This document shows, piece by piece, positions 21,925 through 30,650 of a stretch of DNA of 64,000 nucleotides (position 1 is its first letter; each line of letters starts with the position of its first letter). The stretch is from assembly GCA_964017045.1 (NCBI GenBank), contig OZ024801.1, forward strand, positions 34,831,257 to 34,895,256, read 5' to 3'. The stretch comes from Omphiscola glabra. Lineage: Eukaryota; Mollusca; Gastropoda; Lymnaeidae. The position numbers were made by a program, and so were the translations under genes. The notes below the pieces were generated by a model. The model was given only the letters and a program-made list of their open reading frames with translations. It was not told the origin of the DNA and ran no database searches.

Positions 21925-23112
21925 GTGCAAAATAAACACTTTACTGTTGCCAAAGTGGTGACCAGCCATGAGGCCTTAATATTGTTTCTACAAGAGAAGC
22001 GCTGTCACTTTGTGGAACATGCTATTGAAAGGGTACTTTTAAAATCAGACCAATATGAAATTTTGGTAGAGAGAAGATTAAGGTGTAAGAAGAGAATGGT
22101 GGCAAAAGAACAATTAATAGATGCTGGACTCTCTGTGAGAAGAAAATGTAGTGACATGCTGGAGTGCATTGCTCGCGTTCATTCTAAACTCCAGATCAGA
22201 TCATCAGTGATCAAAGAAGCAGCAGATATGTCTGGGGCTGTTCAACCCAATAGTCTAGTATCAGCAAGTGAAGAAGAGTTATTGGTCTCTTTCTATGATG
22301 AGTTATCAGAAGATGAACTTTTTAAAGAAATACCAAGACTTAAAAGACACCTAAAGGCAGCTGATATTGGATTTCACAAAGTCATGGACTGGTCAGAATT
22401 TTATGTTTAGAAATTCATAGCTGAATGGGACTTCATAGAATCTCTTCCAATACTCTCTCTAAGCATTCAGTTGTTTCTTACGATCTGTGTGTCTATGGCT
22501 TCATGTGAGCGGAGCTTTTCAAAACTAAGATAATATAAGATAAGAATCTTTTATTGATACACACAAATATAATTTTTTTATTGCATTGTACATTTTCAGC
22601 ACATAAATAAAACACCTTGAACACAAGACATGCATCTACATTAAATTATTTAACTGTCAAAAACAACCAGCCATTTATTGAATTCTCGTAGCCATATCAG
22701 GGACGACTTAGTTCTCATTTAGATTTGTGACTTCAGGGGGAGCCCACTGGTAAATTCGTACAGATTGGGAACAAAACAATTTTTATATCTTTCAGTCCTC
22801 GTCCTGACGAAATGAATTCGTCCTGAACGGGCCGATCCTAAGTATCTGTGATGAAGAGGGTGGGATGCATCATCCAAAATGTGTTTAGTTTTACAATAAC
22901 ATATTTTTTTAAATAGTTCTTCGAGTGAACAAATGTTTAGTTTGTGTTATGTGCCTAGCTTTCTTCATTAGTCTGCTTATCAAGAACTATTTACGATCCA
23001 CCATGGGACAGTCAAAGCTTTTTGATCTGTCTCTACTATCATTTTAAAGTGATACGATGAAGGATATTGATTTTGGTGAAATGATTGACAGATTGGCAGC
23101 TTAGAAAATGTT
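21925..23112 (+). pseudogene. hAT transposase, C-terminal half, disrupted
   Basis: An open segment from 21925 (MQNKHFTVAKVV ...) runs 161 codons to an in-frame TAG at 22408-22410 and continues in the same frame as FIESLPILSLSIQLFLTI, then CVSMASCERSFSKLR to 22531. This is the hAT C-terminal dimerisation region, with the hallmark ASCERSFSKL. The frame is then split by a LINE insertion and resumes at about 22993 with LIKNYLRSTMGQSKLFDLSL and, after a one-base slip, SDTMKDIDFGEMIDRLAA. The order matches ZMYM/hAT-like transposases. The BED zinc finger and N-terminal catalytic part are missing, so it cannot encode an active enzyme. Confidence 0.88.
22532..22985 (-). mobile_element. 5'-truncated CR1/L2-like LINE inserted in the hAT transposase
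   Basis: The minus strand encodes LEELFKKICYCKTKHILDDA, then SHPLHHRYLGSARSGRIHF and VRTRTERYKNCFVPNLYEF before a stop near 22715. ILxDxSHPLH ... GR ... RTxRYKNSFVP is the extreme C-terminus of CR1/L2/Jockey-type reverse transcriptases. The 3' end, after about 180 bp of untranslated sequence, is AATAAAAGATTCTTATCTTA with TATATTA, a short repeated tail typical of such LINEs. It lies exactly between the hAT codons for SFSKLR and LIKNYL, so it is younger than the hAT copy. The boundaries are inferred from where the hAT frame breaks and resumes. Confidence 0.82.
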
Positions 23113-23340
23113 GATTAAAGTAAATTTAATGTAAATATAACTTAACGTTGTTACAGTTCTTAAATACATTTACCTCCTGATCTTTAATCATTTGTTTTTT
23201 GTTCTTGTCATTGTTATACTGTGGACTTATTATAAGATAACAAATCCACCGTGGAAGTCGGGGGGGCCGGGGGGGGGGGGTGACACCATGAGTTCACCGC
23301 ACTGGGTTACACCAACCCTAGCTACGCCACTGTATGTAAC

Positions 23341-24491
23341 TACTGCATTTCAAAAAAGGGAATGGTTTCAAGGCTAATCAAGATTTCTGAATAGATTCTG
23401 AATATAATGGGACTATATAATAATGAATAGTGGTTATAAATGCGGCCTTATGTGACTATACAGATCTCCGAAACAATAATTCAGCATGGTAAAAGCCGAT
23501 ACATTTTTTTTTACATTATGTTAGATTGCAGATGTATACTTGAGTAAGATTCTTTTAAAAGTCGCAATAAATTAAAGTACGTTTAAATTATGTTCAAGAT
23601 ACTTTTTTGGAGGAGGGACGCGTGATGAAATCTAAAAACACCAATAGAATCGTCACTTAATATAACTCGCAAGAGTCTGAACATCCCGTTATTGTTTTCG
23701 ATGCCGAGATGAACAACTTAAGCCGTCTTGCAGACATGATATCATTCATCAGCAAAAAGGTTTTCACATACTTCAAGAAAAAAAAAATCTTTATTCCCAC
23801 GTCAGATGCTGAAGGTAACATTAAGGGAGAAATGTACCATCATGAGATTATAATGGCACCTTTCAACAAGAACAGGACTTTACAATGTAACAATCATAAA
23901 GTTTTATCTAAACAACGAAGACTTGTCTATCATAAAGGTTTTTAACATTCTAAAAAATCAATAATATTAAACCTATAATAAGAACAAAAAGACTTCGAAA
24001 CCCATAGCAGGGACCAAGCTCCGACTGCCACACACGACTGCCACACACGGGTTGAGAAGATGCTCGCCAATTAAGTTGAGTGAATTCTGAAAAGAGGACA
24101 CCCAGACCACGAGGGCGTTACATGGTCTCAAGAGGCGTTCTGGGGTAAGTGAAAACCAAACAAGACGTAGGAAACAGAGCCTAAAGGTAAACTGAATGAT
24201 GTAACAAGTTCCTGAGTTTGTCTAGTGAAGAATGGAATAATGGCAAAAGGTGGTCTGGTGCATTGTTGAAAACTTTTAAGTTTGGAGGACAGACCAGTGG
24301 TCGAGATTCCCAGTGCAAGAAGGGCTGGTGTTAGAATAATTAATTATTTCTTTTGCACTTAAATATGTTATTTTTTAATGTGTGCTTAGACGATCTAAAG
24401 GAATCTATTAAATATAAGCTTTTCATGATATTCATAGTAAGTGTTTAATTTTTTTTTTATTTTAGCTGATTTTTTTAAGGCAAAACTATAT
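23341..24491. other. About 1.1 kb without a supported gene
   Basis: A 78-codon plus frame at 23709-23945 has no recognisable motif. CGACTGCCACACA is duplicated at about 24026-24048. Nothing else stands out. Confidence 0.5.
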
Positions 24492-25330
24492 GGGCCTTAG
24501 TAGGTGGCTATGAATGGCCGGATGCCATGTTTGATAGTATTCTATAGGCCCTAGTAGGTGGCTATGAATGGCCGGATGCCATGTTTGATAGTATTCTATA
24601 GGCCCTAGTAGGTGGCTATGAATGGCCGGATGCCATGTTTGATAGTTTATATAGGCCCTAGTGGGTGGCTATGAATGGCCGGATGCCATGTTTGATAGTT
24701 TATATAGGCCCTAGTAGGTGGCTATGAATGGCCGGATGCCATGTTTGATAGTTTATATAGGCCCTAGTAGGTGGCTATGAATGGCCGGATGCCATGTTTG
24801 ATAGTTTATATAGGCCCTAGTGGGTGGCTATGAATGGCCGGATGCCATGTTTGATAGTTTATATAGGCCCTAGTAGGTGGCTATGAATGGCCGGATGCCA
24901 TGTTTGATAGTTTATATAGGCCCTAGTAGGTGGCTATGAATGGCCGGATGCCATGTATGATAGTTTATATAGGCCCTAGTAGGTGGCTATGAATGGCCGG
25001 ATGCCATGTTTGATAGTTTATATAGGCCCTAGTATATGGCTATGAATGGCCGGATGCCATGTTTGATAGTTTATATAGGCCCTAGTAGGTGGCTATGAAT
25101 GGCCGGATGCCATGTTTAATTGTTTATATAGGCCCTAGTAGGTGGCTATGAATGGCCGGATGCCATGTTTGATAGTTTATATAGGCCCTAGTAGGTGGCT
25201 ATGAATGGCCGGATGCCATGTTTGATAGTTTATATAGGCCCTAGTAGGTGGCTATGAATGGCCGGATGCCATGTTTGATAGTTTATATAGGCCCTAGTAG
25301 ATGGCTATGAATGGCCGGATGCCATGTTTT
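24492..25330. repeat. 53-bp tandem array, about 16 copies
   Basis: The unit contains GGCCCTAGTAGGTGGCTATG, AATGGCCGGATGCCATG and TTTGATAGTTTATATA. ATGGC-CGGAT-GCCAT forms a small potential hairpin in every unit. The first units carry GTATTCTATAG instead of GTTTATATAG, marking the older edge. The array lies inside the inferred host-gene intron. Confidence 0.96.
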
Positions 25331-25699
25331 ATGCAAAAGACAAGCTTGTTGTTTTATGGTGGCTTTGAAACCAAACTCAAATGAGGAGACATTTTTAATT
25401 TAACTTTTTTCCAGTAAGTGAGGACCGTCAGCGAAGCAGCAATTTTCAAATGGGGGGGGGGATTTCAATGGGCAAAATATGGCCTTATGTTTACTGTCTT
25501 GTCTTTGGATCAAAAGAAGTTTACAGGAAACTTGACCATTAAACAACATTACCTTGAGTGTAAAAAGAAAGAAACTTCGCCGGGCGCTGAATCAACCTTG
25601 CCTTCATTGAAAACTGAAATCTATCTGGTCAGCTTCCCCCCCCCCCCCCTTTTCCGAGACATAATCAGTGGATTAAGGTTGTGTTCATTTAAAACTGAA
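25331..25699. other. Short spacer with G and C runs
   Basis: A 10-G run at 25452-25461 and a 14-C run at 25636-25649 lie in an otherwise unremarkable stretch. A 99-codon plus frame spans both runs and is not supported as coding. Confidence 0.5.
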
Positions 25700-26022
25700 T
25701 GTTCACCAACTAATTGAACGGAACTATCAGCATGTTCACCAACTAATTGAACGGAACTATCAGCATGTTCACCAACTAATTGAACGGAAATATCAGCATG
25801 TTCACCAACTAATTGAACGGAACTATCAGCATGTTCACCAACTAATTGAGCGGAACTATCAGCATGTTCACCAACTAATTGAGCGCAACTATCAGCATGT
25901 TCACCAACTAATTGAGCTGAACTATCAGCATATTCACCAACTAATTGAACGGAACTATCAGCATGTTGTTAACCAACTAATTGAGCGGAACTATCAGCAT
26001 GTTCACCAACTAATTGAGCAAA
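25700..26022. repeat. 33-bp tandem array, about 10 copies
   Basis: TGTTCACCAACTAATTGAAC followed by GGAACTATCAGCA. One unit near 25966 has a 3-bp expansion (TGTTGTTAACC). The RTE-like LINE begins shortly after its end. Confidence 0.95.
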
Positions 26023-26125
26023 CTAAAATGAGTAAAATATTTAGCAATAAAGTTATGGACATTTTTGTATGGTGATTACTGCAAACCAAAGACAGAATCT
26101 TTAACACAAATGTCAATACAGTCCC

Positions 26126-26292
26126 CTTTGGGGGTCGAACGACCGTTTCCCTGGGGTCGCCTCAGACCATCGGAAAACACATATACTCTACAGTTATGAA
26201 GTAGCAATGAAAATAATTTTGTAGCTGGGGGTCACCACAACATGAAGAACTGCATTGAAGGGTCTCGGCATAAGGAAGGTTGAGAATCACTG
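26126..26292 (-). mobile_element. SPIN-like hAT remnant nested in the LINE
   Basis: The right end, reverse complemented, begins CAGTGATTCTCAACCTTCC and continues ATGTTGTGGTGACCCCCAG, AAATTATTTTCATTGC, TACTTCATAACTG and GTGTTTTCCGATGGTCT, ending with GGTCGTTCGACCCCCAAAGG. From memory these are the characteristic words of the SPIN (Space Invaders) hAT non-autonomous elements. The left terminal inverted repeat and left target duplication are missing: LINE sequence ending ATACAGT joins directly to the internal CCCCTTTGGGGG. No coding sequence remains. Confidence 0.78.
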
Positions 26293-26444
26293 TTCTATAT
26301 GGAGCAGAAACATGGAAAACAACAGCGAGAAATACGCAGAAATTACAGACATTCATAAACAAATGCCTTAGAAAGATCCTGAACATCAAATGGCCAAATA
26401 CCATCACCAACAAAGATCTACTAGAAAGAACATACCAGGTGCCC

Positions 26445-27037
26445 TGTTATGAAGGATGACGTGCTCTTAGCACATCTATCTCGCGTCCCACGTGCATGAC
26501 CCCTCGTGAACTCTCGTGACCGCCTTTGAAGTGTGGCTAGAAAAACCTTATTTACAACATAAATTCTAGTCAGGAGAACTGTCGAAAATAATAGAAGATT
26601 CTGGATAAAACGGGAAGGCAAAACAATGTGTTAGGTGGTTCGAGAGACCTTAGTAGGAAATGCCTATAAAAAGGGCTGACCGATAGAGAGGGGGAGAGAT
26701 TTTGTTTTGATCACGAGATATGCTATGTCATACTTTGTTGTGTGTAGAGTTTTCTATTTCCTCATACAATTTTGTGCTCATTGTATTTTTATATACAGTA
26801 CCGGTACCAGAAAATCTGTAAGTTTCTAATTTTAATAATATTTCTCTTGCTGTTATTATTTACTTGAAGTTCACAAATTAAAAAAGTTATTAATTGTAAT
26901 TAGCTCTGGCCTTGATTGTCGTCGTATTTGTTATTATTTTTAAATGTTGGTATCGTCCTCTTTTATGGACCGTTTCTAGAACGAGCCATAGTCTAAAATT
27001 AAGAGATTAAATTCTCAATTCATAACGGTCCGTATTA
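26445..27037 (+). mobile_element. Solo-LTR-like insertion, TGCCC target duplication
   Basis: A 593-bp insertion flanked by TGCCC at 26440-26444 and 27038-27042. Deleting it with one TGCCC joins the LINE codons as ...[15 protein letters not shown], the expected protein, so the boundaries are strongly supported. It starts TGTTATGAAGG and ends CCGTATTA, so the 3' end is TA rather than the usual CA. CCTATAAAAAGGGCTGACC at about 26661 is TATA-like. No open frame of note. A non-canonical LTR is the best fit to a 5-bp duplication. Confidence 0.78.
26664..26672 (+). promoter_or_regulatory. Candidate TATA box in the LTR-like insertion
   Basis: TATAAAAAG about 220 bp into the insertion, followed by GA-rich sequence. 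Position and orientation fit an LTR promoter. Confidence 0.45.
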
Positions 27038-27429
27038 TGCCCATTGATGAAGACATCATAAAGAAAAGATGGAGGTGGATTGGGCATACTCTCAGAAAAC
27101 CCTCAGATAGCACCACCGGACAATGCCTAACATGGAATCCACAGGGAAAAAGAAAGAGAGGAAGACCTAAGAATACATGGAGAGGCGCGCTAGAGGCAGA
27201 CACGCAAAATATGGGATACACCTGGAAGCAACTGGAAAGGAAAGCACAGGACCGTGATGATGGGAAAATTCTTGTGGACGGCCTATGCCCCAGACGGGGT
27301 AAAAAGGCATAACAAGAAGAAGATTACCTAAGGCTAATTATAATTTGGTATTGGTGAATTGGTCTCCACCACCGAATCATCATACATATTTGTGTGTGTG
27401 TGTGTTTCTAAGACCAACATCAAGCTCAC

Positions 27430-27729
27430 CTGAAACAGCAGCTATGTCAGTCGTTGTACCACCTTGTGATGTCTTGGAAATGGAACTCTGACTCACTGGA
27501 ACTTTTGGCTTAGGGAACAGGGGTCTCACGGGGGGAACAATCTCGCTAGCTGAAGGTACTCCGCACCTGCTAGTGCCACCCTCCTCGTCACATTCATCAG
27601 ATAAACTGCAAATTGGCCTCTCCGGATCAGCAACAGGGGGTGAGACGGCCAAGTTATCACCAAGTTGGTGTCTGCTGCTGATTGTGTCTTCATCTGACTG
27701 GACATCACTTTCCAGTGGTGTATCTCTAC
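27430..27729 (-). CDS. Internal exon of an unrecognised minus-strand gene
   Basis: Read on the minus strand, a long pyrimidine-rich acceptor (TTTCCTTATTTTCGTCACTAG) leads into a 300-bp exon ending at CAG/GTGAGC. Two bases complete the first codon and one is left at the end (phase 1 on both sides, 99 full codons). The product segment RDTPLESDVQSDEDTISS ... PICSLSDECDEEGG ... VPPVRPLFPKPKVPV ... GGTTTDIAAVS is acidic, Ser/Pro-rich and probably disordered. RPLFPKPK resembles SLFPVSS of the exon at 15615-15737, with which the phase is compatible, suggesting related exon modules in one protein. The frame is intact and codon choice is non-repetitive, unlike the neighbouring arrays. I do not recognise the protein. 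Confidence 0.72.
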
Positions 27730-27869
27730 CTAGTGACGAAAATAAGGAAACGAAGGTAAAAGTCAATGACACAATCTGACAAGATGAGGTTAATTAGTTC
27801 AATATACTACAGCAATGATTTATCTGATCTCTGGGTTATGTTGTAGCTAGTGGAGAAATAACTTTCCTG
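27730..27869. other. Intron flank upstream of the exon
   Basis: Holds the splice acceptor tract for the minus-strand exon and then the decayed left part of a hAT relic. Confidence 0.4.
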
Positions 27870-28186
27870 CATCAAAATCGGAAAACAACACGTTCAATCA
27901 TGGAGAATTATACAAAGTAATAGTTAGAGACAACATCGAGTGTGCCTTTCCAAATTTTGAAATCGCCTTGCGCATATTTTTAAAATTAGTGGTTACCAAC
28001 TGTTCAACGGAGAGCTCTTTTTCTCAGTTGAAACGTACAAAAAATCCAAATAGATCAACAATGAAACAAGAAAGGCTAGATTCCTTATCTCTGCTTATGA
28101 TCGAGGCAGATGTGTTGCGCAAAATTAACTTTGACGATATACTCAAAAACTTCGCTAGATGTAAATCTAGGGAAAAAAACCTTTAA
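27870..28186 (+). pseudogene. hAT transposase C-terminal dimerisation fragment, second family
   Basis: Open plus frame HGELYKVIVRDNIECAFPNF, EIALRIFLKLVVTNCSTE, SSFSQLKRTKNPNRSTM, KQERLDSLSLLMIEADV and LRKINFDDILKNFARCKS to a stop at 28184-28186. The succession FPNxEIALRIFL-xxPVT-ASxERSFSxLKxIKN-xRSTMxQERLxxLxxLxIExD is the hAT C-terminal dimerisation region. It is distinct in sequence from the copy at 21925-23112, so two hAT lineages are present. The start of the element and all N-terminal domains are absent. It is a 5'-truncated remnant. Confidence 0.82.
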
Positions 28187-28477
28187 AATGTAAATGACAA
28201 TATCTTTTTGATTTTTTCATCTAATAAAACATAAAGTATTTTTGAATATTATTATTTCAAAATGTATTAACTATTAATTTTAATACAGAAATACTTTAGT
28301 GGGTTTATATAAGTGATAGTAGTATAAACTACAAACATATTTGTTAACAACTGTTTTCTTTGAACAATATTGAACATACCAGCGGTCACGGTCAGTGAAA
28401 GATCAGGGGCCCCGGGCAGAAGGGGGCACCCATGTGGATTTGTGCCTTGGGCATTAAAATGACTTAATCCGGCCCTG
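28187..28477 (+). mobile_element. 3' end of the second hAT element
   Basis: Untranslated sequence ending in GACTTAATCCGGCCCTG. Its reverse complement, CAGGGCCGGATTAAGTC, is a classic hAT terminal inverted repeat. GGGGCCCCGGGCAG lies 70 bp inside. The end abuts the first unit of the 29-bp array, whose CAGCCATC would be the 8-bp duplication, but no left end was found to test this. Confidence 0.75.
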
Positions 28478-29262
28478 CAGCCATCCCAACCCTAATATAA
28501 CCCTTACAGCAATCCCACCCCTAATATAACCCTAACAGGTCATCCCACCCCTAATATAACCTTATGGCCATCCCAACTCTAAAATAACCTTACATCCATC
28601 CCAACCCTAATATAACCCTGACAGCCATCCCAACTCTAAAATAACCTTACATCCATCCCAACCCTAATATAACCCTGACAGCCATCCCAACCCTAATATA
28701 ACCCTGACAGCCATCCCAACCCTAATATAACCCTTACAGCCATCCCAACCCTAATATAACCCTTACAGCCATCCCAACCCAAATATAACCCTTACAACCA
28801 TCCCAACCCTAATATAAAACTTACTGCCATCCCAACGCTAATATAACACTTACAGCCATCCCAACCCTAATATAACCCTTAAAGCCATCCCAACGCTAAT
28901 ATAACACTTACAGCCATCCCAACCCTAATATAACCTTATAGCCAACCCAACCCTAATATAACACTTACAGCCATCCCATACCCTAATATAACACTTACAG
29001 CCATCCCAACCCTAATATAACCTTATAGCCAACCTAACCCTAATATAACACTTACAACCATCCCAACCCTAATATAACACTTACAGCCATCCCAACCCTA
29101 ATATAACACATACAGCCATTCCAACCTTAATATAACACTTACAGCCATCCCAACCCTAATATAACACTTACAGCCATCCCAACCCTAATATAACCTTATA
29201 GCCAACCCAACCCTAATATAACACTTACAGCCATCCCAACCCTAATATAACCCTTAGCGCCA
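28478..29262. repeat. 29-bp tandem array, about 27 copies
   Basis: The unit contains CAGCCATCCCAACCCTAATA and TAACACTTA, with variants CCCTTA and CTTATAGCCAACC. Each unit holds one CCCTAA, the telomere-type hexamer, but not in tandem, so this is not telomeric DNA. The array begins exactly at the hAT terminus. Confidence 0.95.
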
Positions 29263-29582
29263 ATCCATCCCTCAAAATAATGCCACTAAGAACACCCAAC
29301 CTCCTGCTTAATGTATCCTTATTTCCAACACAACCTGCGAAATTAACTTACAGTGGCCCCCTCCTAAACCAAAAATCTCATTAATCCAGTCAATTGATCC
29401 TAATAATCATCGCAAGGATTCAATTGATCCATTTATCCATCGAAGCAGTCAAACCAAAACCCGAGAACTAAAGAGTAACAAAAGTTGACAACTTTAAGGT
29501 AATGTCCAAGCCCAAAATGAATTAAATGAAAGGTGTGCTCTTTAGTTAACTTTAACAAATAATTTCATTTAGATGCCCCCTA
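29263..29582. other. Spacer between arrays, nothing recognised
   Basis: About 320 bp with no gene, RNA or element I can support. Confidence 0.5.
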
Positions 29583-29895
29583 CCTACCCAGACTCTCACA
29601 ACCTACACATACTCTCACAACCTACACAGACTCTCACAACCTACACATAATCTGACAACCTAAACATGCTTCCCCCAACTATACCGACGTTCACAACCGG
29701 CAAAGACTCTCACAATCTCCACAGACTCAAATTCTACATAGACGGTGTACTCTACACATACTCTCACAACGCAGAATCGCAACCTGCATAGACTCGCAAA
29801 ACCTACACAGACTCCCAACCTGCACATACTTTTACAACCTAAAGACTCTCACAACCTACACAGACTCTTACAGCCTGCACAGACTCTCACAACCT
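29583..29895. repeat. Degenerate 18-20-bp tandem repeat
   Basis: CAGACTCTCACAACCTACA recurs about a dozen times with substitutions and indels. Confidence 0.8.
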
Positions 29896-30650
29896 AAACT
29901 AAACTCCACCAAGTTAATACCGTCGTCACAATTTAAATTTTGTCAAAATGCCAGGGCAGCCTATACCATCAACTCCCATGGTTTGCGAACTTCAGTGAAT
30001 ACAGTCTCTCCATCTAATGGTGAAAGTAGGTTATCCTCCCAGATACTATCGCCTTTTGGCTGTTCATTACTGAATATGCGTTGGAGGGATGTAACATAAT
30101 TACATTAATCAATCAGATAGAAGAGACCCACATTTTTATTATTAATCTGTTATATTTTTTTCAATTACTTCCTCTGATGGTTGTAGAAATGCAACATGAT
30201 CAGTACAATGATAGATGCCCCAAAGCCGTGCTAGGTTTGGCGCTAAAGAACCTAAAAAGGAGCTAAAATTTCATGTGCCATATGTGTGAAATAACTGAAG
30301 AAAGAAAAACACTTTTCTAACGGGAAAGTATCAGGTTAAGGAAAGCACATCATAAAGTACTCTCAAAACAAGGGAATTTCAGCACAAGCGATGATCAGCA
30401 TTAGAAAATATTGAACGGTTAATCACAAAGGAAATTACAAGAAAATATAATAGGAACATCTCAGTAGAAGGGAATATCAGCATTGCACAGGTCAGTACAA
30501 ATGGAATATCATCATTAGAAAATCTCAGCAAAGGGAACTCTTTAAAAAAATTAAATCACAATAAATTGTATTTCTTTATTTGATCAATACCTGCATGATG
30601 AGTGGTAACTTGAATCATGGACGCTTGCAAATAATAGGATTCAAATGAGG
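29896..30650. other. About 0.75 kb without a supported gene
   Basis: A short plus frame (30081-30266) has no recognised motif. A loosely repeated theme AGGGAATATCAGCA occurs at 30370-30540. It forms the left flank of the large satellite. Confidence 0.5.

Larger units (their letters stand above)
21228..23332 (+). mobile_element. hAT transposon, both ends intact, perfect 8-bp target duplication
   Basis: The left terminus CAATGTCGTAGCTAGGG and the reverse complement of the right terminus CAGTGGCGTAGCTAGGG match at 15 of 17. The element is flanked on both sides by TATGTAAC (21220-21227 and 23333-23340), an exact 8-bp duplication as expected for hAT. Subterminal GGTTACACC/GGTGTAACC with GCGGT words occur at both ends. 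The interior carries a broken transposase and a nested LINE tail (22532-22985). Total length is 2105 bp, of which about 450 bp is the nested insertion. A 12-G run lies at 23269-23280 near the right end. Confidence 0.93.
26053..27323 (+). pseudogene. RTE-like LINE relic with two nested insertions
   Basis: Coding pieces in order are TKDRIFNTNVNTV (26085-26124), VLYGAETWKTTARN, QTFINKCLRKILNIKWPN and TITNKDLLERTYQ (26293-26438), then [36 protein letters not shown] and [13 protein letters not shown] (27037-27309). These are the post-palm and C-terminal blocks of RTE-type LINE polymerases. A SPIN-like hAT remnant separates NVNTV from LYGAETW, and an LTR-like insertion separates YQV from PIDED. Removing both restores the expected order. 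The 3' end is GGCATAACAAGAAGAAG. The copy is 5'-truncated, so it is dead on arrival. Confidence 0.88.

Noticed and set aside
28478..29262. Telomeric repeat
   Set aside because: CCCTAA occurs once per 29-bp unit, not in tandem.
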